In this document: positions 8,701 through 16,358 of the stretch, piece after piece
How the letters are laid out: each line of letters opens with the position of its first letter
How positions within the stretch are numbered: the first letter of the stretch is position 1
Assembly (NCBI GenBank): GCA_964445985.1
Contig: CAYUMU010000055.1
Location: forward strand, 1 to 47,347
DNA: 47,347 bases
Direction: 5' to 3'
Origin: CAYUMU01 sp964445985
GTDB lineage: Bacteria > Planctomycetota > Planctomycetia > Pirellulales > S012-138
Position numbers and translations under genes: made by a program
Notes under the pieces: generated by a model
The model's input: the letters and a program-made list of their open reading frames with translations, nothing else
Databases searched by the model: none
What the model was told of the DNA's origin: nothing

Positions 8701-9746
8701 TGAGCTTCTTCCCGCAAGCGGGTGGCGTGCTTGCCCTTGATTTGCTGAAGCAGGTGTTTGTAAAAGCTGTCGCGAAAACCGGCGATCGAAGGGAGCAACG
8801 TGGAGAGCGTGGTATCCGAACTGTGCGTATCGGGACCCGCCCCGCTGACGCCTGAGGCCATGAGCATGGTGCCGGCCAGCACGGCCGCGGCTTCGTACAT
8901 CAGTTCGCTGGGAGCAATGTCGGAGACGCTGGTGGTGCGGTCGAGCAGGGCTTCGATCGTGACCTGCGTTACCACGAACCGCCGGTATCGGCCGCGGTTA
9001 TCGATGTGGTGAGGATCCCACTGGCCAAACTGGTAGTTGATGCGGCGATTGGCCGGATGATCGAAATCGTAGGCCCTGGGGTCCATCGCCAGTTCTTCCA
9101 GGGCATCGAAATGGAAGTGGGCCTGCTCCAGGATTTCTTCGTCGGTATGGCGAAGAATTTCGAGCGCCTGCTCGATCACCGTTTGGTACTTGCCCACGGC
9201 CACGCCCGCTTCGGCCACGTACAGCGGAATGGGGCGAACCCACTCGTGATCGTAGGGTTCCATCCGCTGCTTATTGTGCAGCACGGCCACGGGACGGTGG
9301 CCGATGAAGTCGTTGAGCCGGTCGATTGCCGAGGTCACGATCCGTTCGGTTTCGTTCCAGGGACCTCCCACTTGCAACACGGCCTCGGCCACGCGGCCCA
9401 GGAAATACGGCCGGAACAGCGTTTCGGGCGTTTGATGGAACAGTAAATCTTGATGGAACTCGCGATAAGCGGGCAGAATATGCTCGAACACCAACCGCAG
9501 CACGGCCTCGGCCTGGTCGGTATCGCGGAAGGCGGCAGAGGTTCCGTGAACTTGGGCCGCCTCGTCCCGGAGCAACTGATACAGCGCGGACCAGGCGGGT
9601 TGGGTGCTGGAAGGCGTTTCGACGGCGGCGTAAAGTATGTTCAAATTGCGCAAAAAACGAGCGTCGGGCGAGCCAGACGAGAGGTTCAGATAACCAAGCA
9701 CATCGTGTGCGGCCTGTCGCTGTTCGCCTGTGAGCTCCGCTGTCAT
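5709..9746 (-). CDS. Large protein of unknown function (1345 aa)
   Basis: 1345 aa from ATG 9746. I do not recognise the family. No signal peptide or membrane helix is seen, so it is probably cytoplasmic. The sequence is mostly helical, rich in Leu, Ala, Gln and Arg, with solenoid-like character (for example EQALEILRHTDEEILEQAHFHFDALEEL near 195-225). A very acidic linker of Asp/Glu runs lies at about 675-700 and splits the protein into two halves; a Pro/Ser/Ala-rich segment (about 770-795) follows. The 378-aa unknown gene is read in the same direction 200 bp upstream, so the two may be co-expressed. The ribosome site before the ATG is weak (gagcggg). A scaffold role is possible but not shown. 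Confidence 0.8.
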   Translation of the reverse strand: MTAELTGEQRQAAHDVLGYLNLSSGSPDARFLRNLNILYAAVETPSSTQPAWSALYQLLRDEAAQVHGTSAAFRDTDQAEAVLRLVFEHILPAYREFHQDLLFHQTPETLFRPYFLGRVAEAVLQVGGPWNETERIVTSAIDRLNDFIGHRPVAVLHNKQRMEPYDHEWVRPIPLYVAEAGVAVGKYQTVIEQALEILRHTDEEILEQAHFHFDALEELAMDPRAYDFDHPANRRINYQFGQWDPHHIDNRGRYRRFVVTQVTIEALLDRTTSVSDIAPSELMYEAAAVLAGTMLMASGVSGAGPDTHSSDTTLSTLLPSIAGFRDSFYKHLLQQIKGKHATRLREEAQKRQQPFADARQHLNRRLARLRAAQQQHVFLAGIFAKMGFPEASRRQVAIVPVASARMQCEIHCRLAAGHLAIKHGDLAAALQSYAELEDLLHRAIECGAMLDPWNLLGFGGQFSLFPALENSIRDDRAEELVDTMRDIFALLARMQSEAAAAGDQEQLEQISADTDRLAAWWDPFASTEVGEIDGFSGREAAESARHVAQALGEWYKAGAAAGDIVFWRQHVGQFNSTKAYALVVSALLDQHDLRGSASLMMQWLSSVEDAPLEDGDHSFQRLALRWMNELREQEDLPPAERWQLIRWFFDYLEANAGEYWEVPGFMWPDGGPTLGDLLEVDDEDFDDDDLDDELDDEEEDDEDPFAAAYEDVVYRDSTRDGIEGEIFDPSGQVTEYELDFESSRLHRRLSFLATLAELWRVTGLTWAEKTASQSDPSSPAPPSKAQPSPAPAENSDDRLPPDAVSSWLNRCLELRQQLEKLLAEIHRQSIPTPSANHDSLVEYDRRQHVKELLLDHTIRTMVSVSAAIRSLLATGCCDLPEAGLSAWERQAVQVLRAAMARDPHRVSLAIPGFKAALLRQPLLYVPVFRGGKPDDMVAAQSLQQVLTQLLNLLPRLGLVQHTCELLQLARDMEFEHPVGRGGVSEFDRLFTVGYRAIVEQIVLSATDPVLARAASGRTPEDIDTELVECLNEVTEKLLRLWLAHSSSLRLSVLEPLMNDAAWRQTVKFIQQYGHDLFVPMFLNEGNLRGIVHQGAEAFLETLLEDPDAGEDLPLLRDLQNGKPIKPAAAQLDRVIQAILENYAEYNDYNHTTTQSDRGEMLHCLLDFLRVKVSYDRIAWNLQPVVLAHEMLVRHGRGDAAEMWRRSVADQTAETADHHLARYQELTRKYGMQLPTVADRLQERFVAGLELDRLRALVAPAMKELLDGEPTVSFDRLEQEINQFAQTPRGVGLDVPSWLATLDDEVLEVQAQRQPELSHRRSEQLAWCVIPLAEIRQQIEAWHAQE

Positions 9747-9875
9747 GGATACCCGCTCAAGTTTTTTGTGGATTTGACGTTATGTTAGGCGGGAAGGGCC
9801 GAATGGTCCAGCCAAGCCGAGGTTTCACTGCCGAGGTTCGCTTGCCCCTCCCGAGCCAGTCCGCAGGTTGGGCGG

Positions 9876-9896
9876 CTTGGGAAAAGCCCTCCCAAG
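9876..9896. terminator. Stem-loop between the 378-aa and 1345-aa genes
   Basis: Arms cttggga (9876-9882) and tcccaag (9890-9896), 7-nt loop. It lies downstream of the minus-strand 378-aa gene, with no U-tract. It may be a weak terminator or simply a GC-rich palindrome. Confidence 0.3.
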
Positions 9897-9948
9897 AGGG
9901 TATGCGGCCCTGCCTGCGTGGGTTGCACCCGAGAGCAGGAATGCAGGC

Positions 9949-11085
9949 TCAGCTTTTTTCCGGCTGGTCGTGCCCCGCGGTGGCAACCGGCAGAACGGCG
10001 GCGGTCTCCCCGCTAGGAGGCTCGACCAGGTCCACGGTGGGCGGGCGGCGGAAGAAGCCGGTGATCCAGAGCCACGCGCGGCCAAAGAATCTGCCCGATG
10101 CCACGTCTTCGGTCACCGTGCCGCGGGTGGAGGCGAAGTTGTTCCACACGGCCTGGGTGTAAGGCCCGGCGACTTCGGCCAGGGTGCGGTAGAAACCTTT
10201 CTCTTGAAGATCGCAGAGGGCGGCCGAGTAGTGCCCTAGGATGTGGCGTTCGAACAGGTTGCCGGCCACGGTCACGGTGGAGAGGACTCCGCGCCCCAGC
10301 CCGGTGACTTTGCCGAAGGCATGCATGGTCATCGCGCCCGAAATGGCCAGCAACCCCACGTGCTCGCGGCGGGCAATCTCGGTCATCTCATGCCACATGC
10401 GGCCGATCTCGGCCTGGGGAATGAGTTTGGTGGGGTCGAGCCGGGTGACCGAGGAGCGCGCCTCTTCAATGGTGGCGCGCAGGCCATCGACCGAAAGCGG
10501 CGGCGTATCGAAGGCGCTGGCCGTGTTGCCCGAGGTCTTGGCGACGGCGTCGAGCAGGTCGTCCACATGGTGAATGGTGCTGGTTTCATCGATCAGGCCT
10601 TGCTGCTTCAATTCGGCCGCCAGCTCGCGGAGAAAGGCGTTGGAGCCATAGGCCACGTCGCTGAGCACGGCCAGCACCGTGAGGGGCGAAACGTGGAAGG
10701 TGAGCAGGCTGGCCGTTTCCACAAAATTGCCCACGGTTTTGCGGGCGACAAAGTTTTCGACCTTGGCCGTCTCGGCGTCGCTGGCTTTGCGGGCCACGCC
10801 GCCGACATCTTCGACCAAGAAATCGAGCATTTGGGCGACCATGACCTGGTAGGTCTTGGAATCGCGAAAGGCTTGGGGAAGGAGCAGCCCGGTAGCTTCT
10901 TTGGCGACGCCCCCCACCACGCCCACGCTGCTGCGGATGGCCCGCTCGGGGAGGGAGAGCGTGTAGAGCAGGTAGCGGCGAACGGCGCCGGCCGGCACAT
11001 CATCCGCGGGGGCGATACTTTCCGGCCCAGCGACAGCCGGGGGATCAACCAGGTTGCTGGGCGGGAGAAGTGGGTCTTCGTTCAT
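9949..11085 (-). CDS. Protein of unknown function (378 aa)
   Basis: 378 aa, not recognised. A Pro-rich N-terminus (1-35) precedes a long helical region. Residues about 118-150 (KTVGNFVETASLLTFHVSPLTVLAVLSDVAYG) and 245-275 (GLLAISGAMTMHAFGKVTGLGRGVLSTVTVAGN) are hydrophobic and Gly/Ala-rich enough to associate with a membrane, but no classical signal peptide is seen. The C-terminus has a Trp/Phe/Arg patch (AWLWITGFFRRPP), then an acidic tail. It is upstream of and codirectional with the 1345-aa unknown gene. No clear ribosome site precedes the ATG. The 123-bp gap 11086-11208 to the STN gene holds nothing I can name. Confidence 0.75.
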   Translation of the reverse strand: MNEDPLLPPSNLVDPPAVAGPESIAPADDVPAGAVRRYLLYTLSLPERAIRSSVGVVGGVAKEATGLLLPQAFRDSKTYQVMVAQMLDFLVEDVGGVARKASDAETAKVENFVARKTVGNFVETASLLTFHVSPLTVLAVLSDVAYGSNAFLRELAAELKQQGLIDETSTIHHVDDLLDAVAKTSGNTASAFDTPPLSVDGLRATIEEARSSVTRLDPTKLIPQAEIGRMWHEMTEIARREHVGLLAISGAMTMHAFGKVTGLGRGVLSTVTVAGNLFERHILGHYSAALCDLQEKGFYRTLAEVAGPYTQAVWNNFASTRGTVTEDVASGRFFGRAWLWITGFFRRPPTVDLVEPPSGETAAVLPVATAGHDQPEKS

Positions 11086-11208
11086 GGCCGTGGGGGGAGC
11101 TCAGGCTGGCGGAAGTTCTGCCTGCGATGGAATTGCCGCTGACTGCGCATTCTAACACGAATGCGCTGGGGTGGAGCGGTCGGCCGCGGTTTGCATGCGG
11201 TGGGGGGG

Positions 11209-12447
11209 CTAGCGACGCGTGGGTGGTTCAGCCGGAGCGAGGTCTTCGAACATGGCGTGATGGGAACGAAGATCGTTAAGAAACTTCTCAATCCGTTCGT
11301 GATTCTGAAAGGTCTGCGAGATGCCCAGCAGACTACCCCGTTCGAAGAACTCGGCGACCCCTGCGCCGCCCACGTCCTCCCAATCACGAGGGCCGATCAT
11401 CCGCTGCATTGTATCGACGAGCACTTCGGGCGTGAGGCCACCAGTATCGAGCGAGATCAGATCGCCCACGGGATAAATGCGGATTTCGGTGGCCCTTTCG
11501 GCTACGTCGCGCGAGGTGATCACCAGCACTTCATCCTTAATGTACCAGTCCCGTTGCGTGCCCAGCATTTGCGCCAACGCGGCGGCGGTTCGAACGCCAT
11601 TTCGCCAATAGCTGATGTGGGCTGGAGCGCTTTCTCTTGGAGCCTGCAGCGCCTGGTTATCGATGAGGACTGGCGCTTCAAAAATGTCGCCGAGATAGGC
11701 GGTGAGAACTTCCAAGGGCGTATCGCCGAGAGCAAAGTCTCGCTTCGCGGACAACCGCTTGCGCCACGCGGCAGAAAGAGCGGCATCGCCGTGATGGACG
11801 GGCGCGTAGCGCCGCTTTGCATCTGTAAGCCGTTGGTTCGCCATGGCTGAACGCAAGGCACTGAGCAATGTCCGCACCTCTGCCTGAATGGAGGGTAGTT
11901 GCGAGACCACCAGCACGCCGGGGGGCAGAACACGAATCTCGCCGATACCGCCATACTTATCCCACTGATCGGGATGCAGCAAATGCAAAAGCTGATCGGC
12001 CCAGTCATCGCACTCCTCCTGATCGGGTTGGCCAGCCAGCAGATCGTGAATGTCATAAACGCGCAACGTCGTGCTGGTCTTGTTCGATAACCGGTCATCG
12101 AACGTGATCACCAGGCTGTCATTGCTGATGGTCCATGCCAGGTCGTTGGGGGTGAGCAGGAAATGCAAAGCCGTGCGAAGCTTGACACCTTCGATGGTGA
12201 GAGAAAGATTCATCTGTTCCGCGAGCCGAAATTCCGAGATGGTCTTCCGATCGATTTCGACAGGAATTTGATAGGCCGCTTCGAGGTGATCGGCTACCGA
12301 TGCCAACGTTGCTTTGGAAAAGATAAACTCCGCCGGCTGCTCCATGGCGGCCATGATTTTTTGTTCGGCCGCGCGGCCATCGGTCGGTGCTTCATCTTCT
12401 GCCGAGGCACGGCTATTGATGCACGGCGCCCAGGCCAGGGACAACAT
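11209..12447 (-). CDS. Exported protein with duplicated secretin-N/STN-like module
   Basis: 412 aa if started at ATG 12447, giving a short signal sequence (MLSLAWAPCINSRASA). Two copies of one module are visible. The first (about 29-210) runs from FIFSKATLASVADHLEAAYQ through LRTALHFLLTPNDLAWTISNDSLVITF to RVYDIHDLL and VLVVSQLPSIQAEVRTLLSALR. The second (about 228-405) runs from FALGDTPLEVLTAYLGDIF through AALAQMLGTQRDWYIKDEVLVITS to RIYPVGDLI and LLGISQTFQNHERIEKFLNDLR. The first part of each resembles the STN/secretin N-domain of outer-membrane secretins and TonB receptors, but no secretin pore domain follows. Role unknown. The start is uncertain: the frame is open upstream through the palindromic repeat at 12516-12626, and better n-regions lie in another frame. 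Confidence 0.72.
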   Translation of the reverse strand: MLSLAWAPCINSRASAEDEAPTDGRAAEQKIMAAMEQPAEFIFSKATLASVADHLEAAYQIPVEIDRKTISEFRLAEQMNLSLTIEGVKLRTALHFLLTPNDLAWTISNDSLVITFDDRLSNKTSTTLRVYDIHDLLAGQPDQEECDDWADQLLHLLHPDQWDKYGGIGEIRVLPPGVLVVSQLPSIQAEVRTLLSALRSAMANQRLTDAKRRYAPVHHGDAALSAAWRKRLSAKRDFALGDTPLEVLTAYLGDIFEAPVLIDNQALQAPRESAPAHISYWRNGVRTAAALAQMLGTQRDWYIKDEVLVITSRDVAERATEIRIYPVGDLISLDTGGLTPEVLVDTMQRMIGPRDWEDVGGAGVAEFFERGSLLGISQTFQNHERIEKFLNDLRSHHAMFEDLAPAEPPTRR

Positions 12448-12800
12448 GATGGCTGCGGAGAGGATGCTCGCCGAAGGACGAGAATCTTCCGCCCGATGAG
12501 CGCGCGCAGCCTGAAGGAACCCATGGAAAATAACTTTCGGGCATAGTCGCCTTTCGCTCCGCGAAAGGATTTGCTTTCGCGGAGCGAAAGCCGACTTTAT
12601 CTTTCGTGCGATCCGAAGCGTGAATGTGAACATGCCAGGCCTCGACTTTCTTCTGTTCCAAGAGAAGATTTGCCCATGTGCCACCAATGGCCGTAGCGGA
12701 ATCGCCCAGCTGAAGGGTTTGAGATTGAGAATAGAGGGGGCGGCCAGGCGAAGCAAGCCAATTGAACAACACACTTGAACAAGGCCAGCTAGGCCTCGAC
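12448..12800. other. Intergenic region carrying a palindromic repeat
   Basis: 353 bp between addA (ending at 12801) and the STN-like gene, both on the minus strand. The repeat at 12516-12626 fills about a third of it. The rest (12627-12800) has no gene or clear promoter. Confidence 0.6.
12516..12626 (-). repeat. Dispersed palindromic repeat, copy A (full palindrome)
   Basis: Contains a perfect 17-bp inverted repeat: ctttcgctccgcgaaag (12551-12567), gatttg spacer, ctttcgcggagcgaaag (12574-12590). On the minus strand it is flanked by gcacgaaagataaagtcgg on one side and ggcgactatgcccgaaagtt then catgggttcc on the other. The same flanks occur on the plus strand at 33578-33648, around only one arm of the palindrome. 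Each arm is itself hairpin-like (ctttcg/cgaaag). It looks like a MITE or REP-type element. Confidence 0.85.
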
Positions 12801-15800
12801 TCACTTGAGCCAGGTTTTGATGGCCTGGTTGACTTGTTTGGTGAGCTTGGAAGTTGCCGGGTCGTCGAAGGCAAAGTGGTACTCGATGCCAGGCCGGAGG
12901 AAGTAGAGCGAGGCGCTAGCCGGCATTTGACCGAGCACCGCCGCGGCGGCCAGGCTGTAGACGAACATTTGCACTTCGTACTTGGCGGCTACCTTGTCGG
13001 CGGTGGCCACGGTGGCCCGATTGGTTTTGTAATCGAGCAAATGCCAGCGGTTTTGTTGGTCGAGATACAGGCAATCGATGAAGCCCCGGAAGTACCGGGT
13101 GCGGGCGGAAATATCGGCGTCTGGCGGCCAGGCCAGCAGGAACTCGATTTCCTGTTCCACCTGCTGGGCCGCGGCCAGCTCGGCGGCTTGCGGCGAGGCG
13201 AGGAAGCGGGCCATCATGTCGGCGGCTTCCGCGGCTTGCGGAGAATGGGCCGCCAGGTGTTCGGGCGCCAGGCGCGCGATCAGGGCTTGAAGTTCAGTGG
13301 GGCCGGGGGGCTGGGCGTAGTCGATGGCTTCCAGCGCCGCGTGAACCAGCGTGCCCAAGCCGAGCGGATCGCCGCTGGAAGGTTCGGGGGCGACGGCCAA
13401 CTCGCCGTCTTCGGCCTGTTCTTCGCTGGGCAGAATCACCAGATGAAAAGACCCGCTCAATCGCGAGAACGAAAACTCGCGCCGCGCGGCCGCATCGACC
13501 GGCACGGCCCGCACCGAGTCGAGCGGAGGCAGATCGCCGGCACGGTAGGCCTCGGCCGTGCCTTCGATCACCTTCTCGAGTTGCACGCGCTGTCGCCGCA
13601 CCGGCTTGCTCATTGGCTCGGGTTTCTCCACGGTCACGCGCACGTGGGCTCCTTGGGGGCAGGGCGAATCGGCGTGGTCCGCGGAGAGGTAGGTTCCCGT
13701 CCAGAGGTCGTAGTTCTTTTCGAGCAATTTGAGCCAAGGGCTCCCCCCTTGGCAGCCGATTTGCGACACGCCGCTGGAGAGAATCAGGTAGTCGGCCGCG
13801 CGGGTGGTGGCGACGTAGAGCAGCCGGCTCCGTTCGGCCTGCTCTTCCACCTGTTCCACCTGCGAGAAGAAGTCGAAGCCCACGATGGCCTTGTCGCCAG
13901 GCTTTCTCACCAGGGGGCCGAGCTCTGGATCGAAGGCCACGGACCCGCCGCCCCCTTGCAAATGCCGCTCCAGGTCGGGGACTACCACCAGCGGAAACTC
14001 CAGGCCTTTGCTCTGGTGAATCGTCATGAGCCGGACCACGTCCATGCTTTCGGGATGCGTGGCGGCCAGCGGCTCGTCGGGCTGTTTAGCGACGAAGTCG
14101 GAAAGCTGGGTGATGAAGTCGGCCAGCGTGAGCACGCCGGAGCGGTCGAACGCGCGGGCCAGATCGATCAGCTTTCGCAGGTTGGCCAGCTTGCGTTCGC
14201 CGAGAAACTCGGCCAACAACACGGCGTCGTAGCCAGTGAGGTCGAGGGCGGCTTGAATCAGCTCGGCAACGCAGATTCGATCTTTCTTGGCGCGGAGTTG
14301 CTGGAGCACTTGGGCCGCGAAGTTGACACGCTCGGTTTGTGGGGCATTGAGCTGCGCGGGACGGGCTTCGTCGAGCAGGCCGGCCGCCACGCCTTTGGGG
14401 TGCCGCGACAGCCAAAAGATGGTTTCATCGCTGAGGGCGAAGAACGGGCTGCGGAGCGCGCCCACCAGGCTGACGAGGTCGCCGGGGAAGGCCAACGCCC
14501 GAAGCAAATTGAGCAGATCGAAGATTTCCTGCTGGGCGTAGAAGGCGTGGCCGCCGACCAGGTAGTAATCGATGCCTTGCCGCTGCAGGGCCTGTTCGTA
14601 AATGGCCACGTCGGACAACGCCCTGAAGAGGATGGCGATGTCACCTTGCTTGAGCGGGCGCAGCGCCGGGTCGCCGCCGTTGGCCGGCTGTTCGTAGACC
14701 AGGGGGCAACCTTCGTCGAGCAATTGCCGCAGCCGGCAGGCAATCCACTCGGCTTCGCGCGCGCGCAGCGAAGGCCGGCTTTCGCGGGGCACTTCGCCCG
14801 GCGCCCAAAGGAATTCGATGCACGGCTCGGGCTGCAATTGGCCGCGGTGCGATTCGAGCGGCTCGTACTCGGGCTGAAACACGCCGGAGAACAGCGAATT
14901 GACGAAGGTGAGAATCTGCTGTTGGCTGCGGAAGTTGAGCGTGAGCGGCAGCCGGCCGCGGTTGGGCGTTTCTCCGCGCAGTTGGCGAAACACGCGGGGA
15001 TCGGCCCTGCGAAAGCGGTAAATGGATTGCTTGAAGTCGCCGACAAAGAACAGCTTGGGGGCCGAAAAGGGCACGGGCGGAGGGTTGCCTTGCTCGTCGG
15101 GCTGGGGTTTCGCGGTGGTTATGTGCTGGTCGGCGCATAGCGCGCGGACGAGATCGACCTGGAGCGGATCGGTGTCTTGGAATTCGTCGATCAGCAGCGC
15201 CTGGATGCCGCCGGCGATGCGTTTTCGCAACTCCTCGCGATGCGGGGGGCAAAGCAGTTCGCGAGCCAGGATCAGCAGGTCGTCGAAGTCGAGGCTGCTC
15301 AATTGCTGCTTCCGATTGGCGAACTCGGCGGCAATGGGCTCGGTTACGGCCAGCAGGTGCAGCCCTAGCTCGGCGGCCGGCAGGGCCGCGGCGGCGTCGA
15401 AGGTGAGCGATTGTTGCAGCGAGACGATGTCTGCCCTGATGGCGGTGAGCAGGTCTTTGACCCGCGCGTAGATTTCTTCGTTGGGCCAATCCTTTTTGGT
15501 GCCGCCACCTTGCACGCGGCAGTTTTCGCGGAGGGTATCGAGCTCACCGGCCGGGTTGGGAAGGCTGGTCAGCCGCGGCAGCATGTCTTGCAGGTAATCG
15601 CAGCGGGCTTGCATCACCTTGTGCCGGCTTTGGTAGTCGCGGAGGACGGCCAGCAATTGAGCGGCATGGGGCGAGGCGGCGAAGCGTTCGATGGCCAGCG
15701 GCACGACCCGCGTGCGGTGGAATTCGGCCCAATGGGCGACCAGGTTTGGCGGCGTTTGGCTGGCCCAATGGGCAAAGTCGACGCGGTCGCGCTGGCCGAG

Positions 15801-16358
15801 CAGGCCGCGAACCATGCCGCGGAGCGAATCGAGCCCATACACGGTGACCAGTTCCATGATCGCGGGCCGCCGCTCGGCCAGGGCTTCGCGAAGGTGGTCG
15901 TCGATCACTTCGGTGAACAGAGCGGCGGATTGCACCTGGTCGAGCACGCGAAAGTGCGGATCGAGTCCGGCCTCGACGGCGTGGCTGCGCAGCAAGGCCC
16001 CGCAAAACGCGTGGATGGTCATGATCCGCGCGCTTTCCAAATCGCGAACCACCGATAGCCAATAGTTGGCTTCGTCTTCGTCGTCGGCCGAGAGCAACCG
16101 CGACTGGCAGGCTTTGCGGATGCGGTCGCGCATTTCGCGGGCCGCACGCTCGGTGAACGTGATGGCCACGATTTCGCTGAGCCGAGCGGGCTGGCTGCCG
16201 TCGGCGCGGCTGGGTTCCAGGTGCGACAAAAACCGCTGGGTAAGCACGAAGGTTTTCCCGCAGCCGGCGCCGGCCGAGAGCGCGATCGGCACATCGCGGG
16301 TATCGATCGCCGCTTGCTGCTGGGAGGTCAATCGACTTGCGAGGGTGGCGACGGCCAT
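12801..16358 (-). CDS. addA: AddA-type helicase-nuclease (UvrD-like)
   Basis: 1185 aa, slightly shorter than characterised AddA proteins (about 1230). It acts with AddB to unwind and resect double-strand DNA ends for RecA loading. Visible: LTSQQQAAID Q-motif, Walker A SAGAGCGKT (28-36), AITFTERAAREMRDRI (motif Ia), Walker B LLIDEFQDTDPLQ (about 388), FFVGDFKQSIYRFRRADP (motif III region), MTIHQSKGLEFPLVVVPDLE (motif V) and YVATTRAADYLIL (motif VI). The C-terminal RecB-type nuclease motif LLDYKTN lies near 1107. The start is ATG 16358, with GGAG five bases upstream. That start lies inside the 3' end of addB (31-bp overlap), implying translational coupling; the open frame further upstream is only addB's shadow. 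Confidence 0.93.
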   Translation of the reverse strand: MAVATLASRLTSQQQAAIDTRDVPIALSAGAGCGKTFVLTQRFLSHLEPSRADGSQPARLSEIVAITFTERAAREMRDRIRKACQSRLLSADDEDEANYWLSVVRDLESARIMTIHAFCGALLRSHAVEAGLDPHFRVLDQVQSAALFTEVIDDHLREALAERRPAIMELVTVYGLDSLRGMVRGLLGQRDRVDFAHWASQTPPNLVAHWAEFHRTRVVPLAIERFAASPHAAQLLAVLRDYQSRHKVMQARCDYLQDMLPRLTSLPNPAGELDTLRENCRVQGGGTKKDWPNEEIYARVKDLLTAIRADIVSLQQSLTFDAAAALPAAELGLHLLAVTEPIAAEFANRKQQLSSLDFDDLLILARELLCPPHREELRKRIAGGIQALLIDEFQDTDPLQVDLVRALCADQHITTAKPQPDEQGNPPPVPFSAPKLFFVGDFKQSIYRFRRADPRVFRQLRGETPNRGRLPLTLNFRSQQQILTFVNSLFSGVFQPEYEPLESHRGQLQPEPCIEFLWAPGEVPRESRPSLRAREAEWIACRLRQLLDEGCPLVYEQPANGGDPALRPLKQGDIAILFRALSDVAIYEQALQRQGIDYYLVGGHAFYAQQEIFDLLNLLRALAFPGDLVSLVGALRSPFFALSDETIFWLSRHPKGVAAGLLDEARPAQLNAPQTERVNFAAQVLQQLRAKKDRICVAELIQAALDLTGYDAVLLAEFLGERKLANLRKLIDLARAFDRSGVLTLADFITQLSDFVAKQPDEPLAATHPESMDVVRLMTIHQSKGLEFPLVVVPDLERHLQGGGGSVAFDPELGPLVRKPGDKAIVGFDFFSQVEQVEEQAERSRLLYVATTRAADYLILSSGVSQIGCQGGSPWLKLLEKNYDLWTGTYLSADHADSPCPQGAHVRVTVEKPEPMSKPVRRQRVQLEKVIEGTAEAYRAGDLPPLDSVRAVPVDAAARREFSFSRLSGSFHLVILPSEEQAEDGELAVAPEPSSGDPLGLGTLVHAALEAIDYAQPPGPTELQALIARLAPEHLAAHSPQAAEAADMMARFLASPQAAELAAAQQVEQEIEFLLAWPPDADISARTRYFRGFIDCLYLDQQNRWHLLDYKTNRATVATADKVAAKYEVQMFVYSLAAAAVLGQMPASASLYFLRPGIEYHFAFDDPATSKLTKQVNQAIKTWLK

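Noticed and set aside
12762..15140. 792-codon open frame on the plus strand, antisense to addA
   Set aside because: It lies wholly opposite a gene with complete helicase motifs, its translation is Gly/Arg/His-rich with no domain, and long antisense frames are expected at this GC content.
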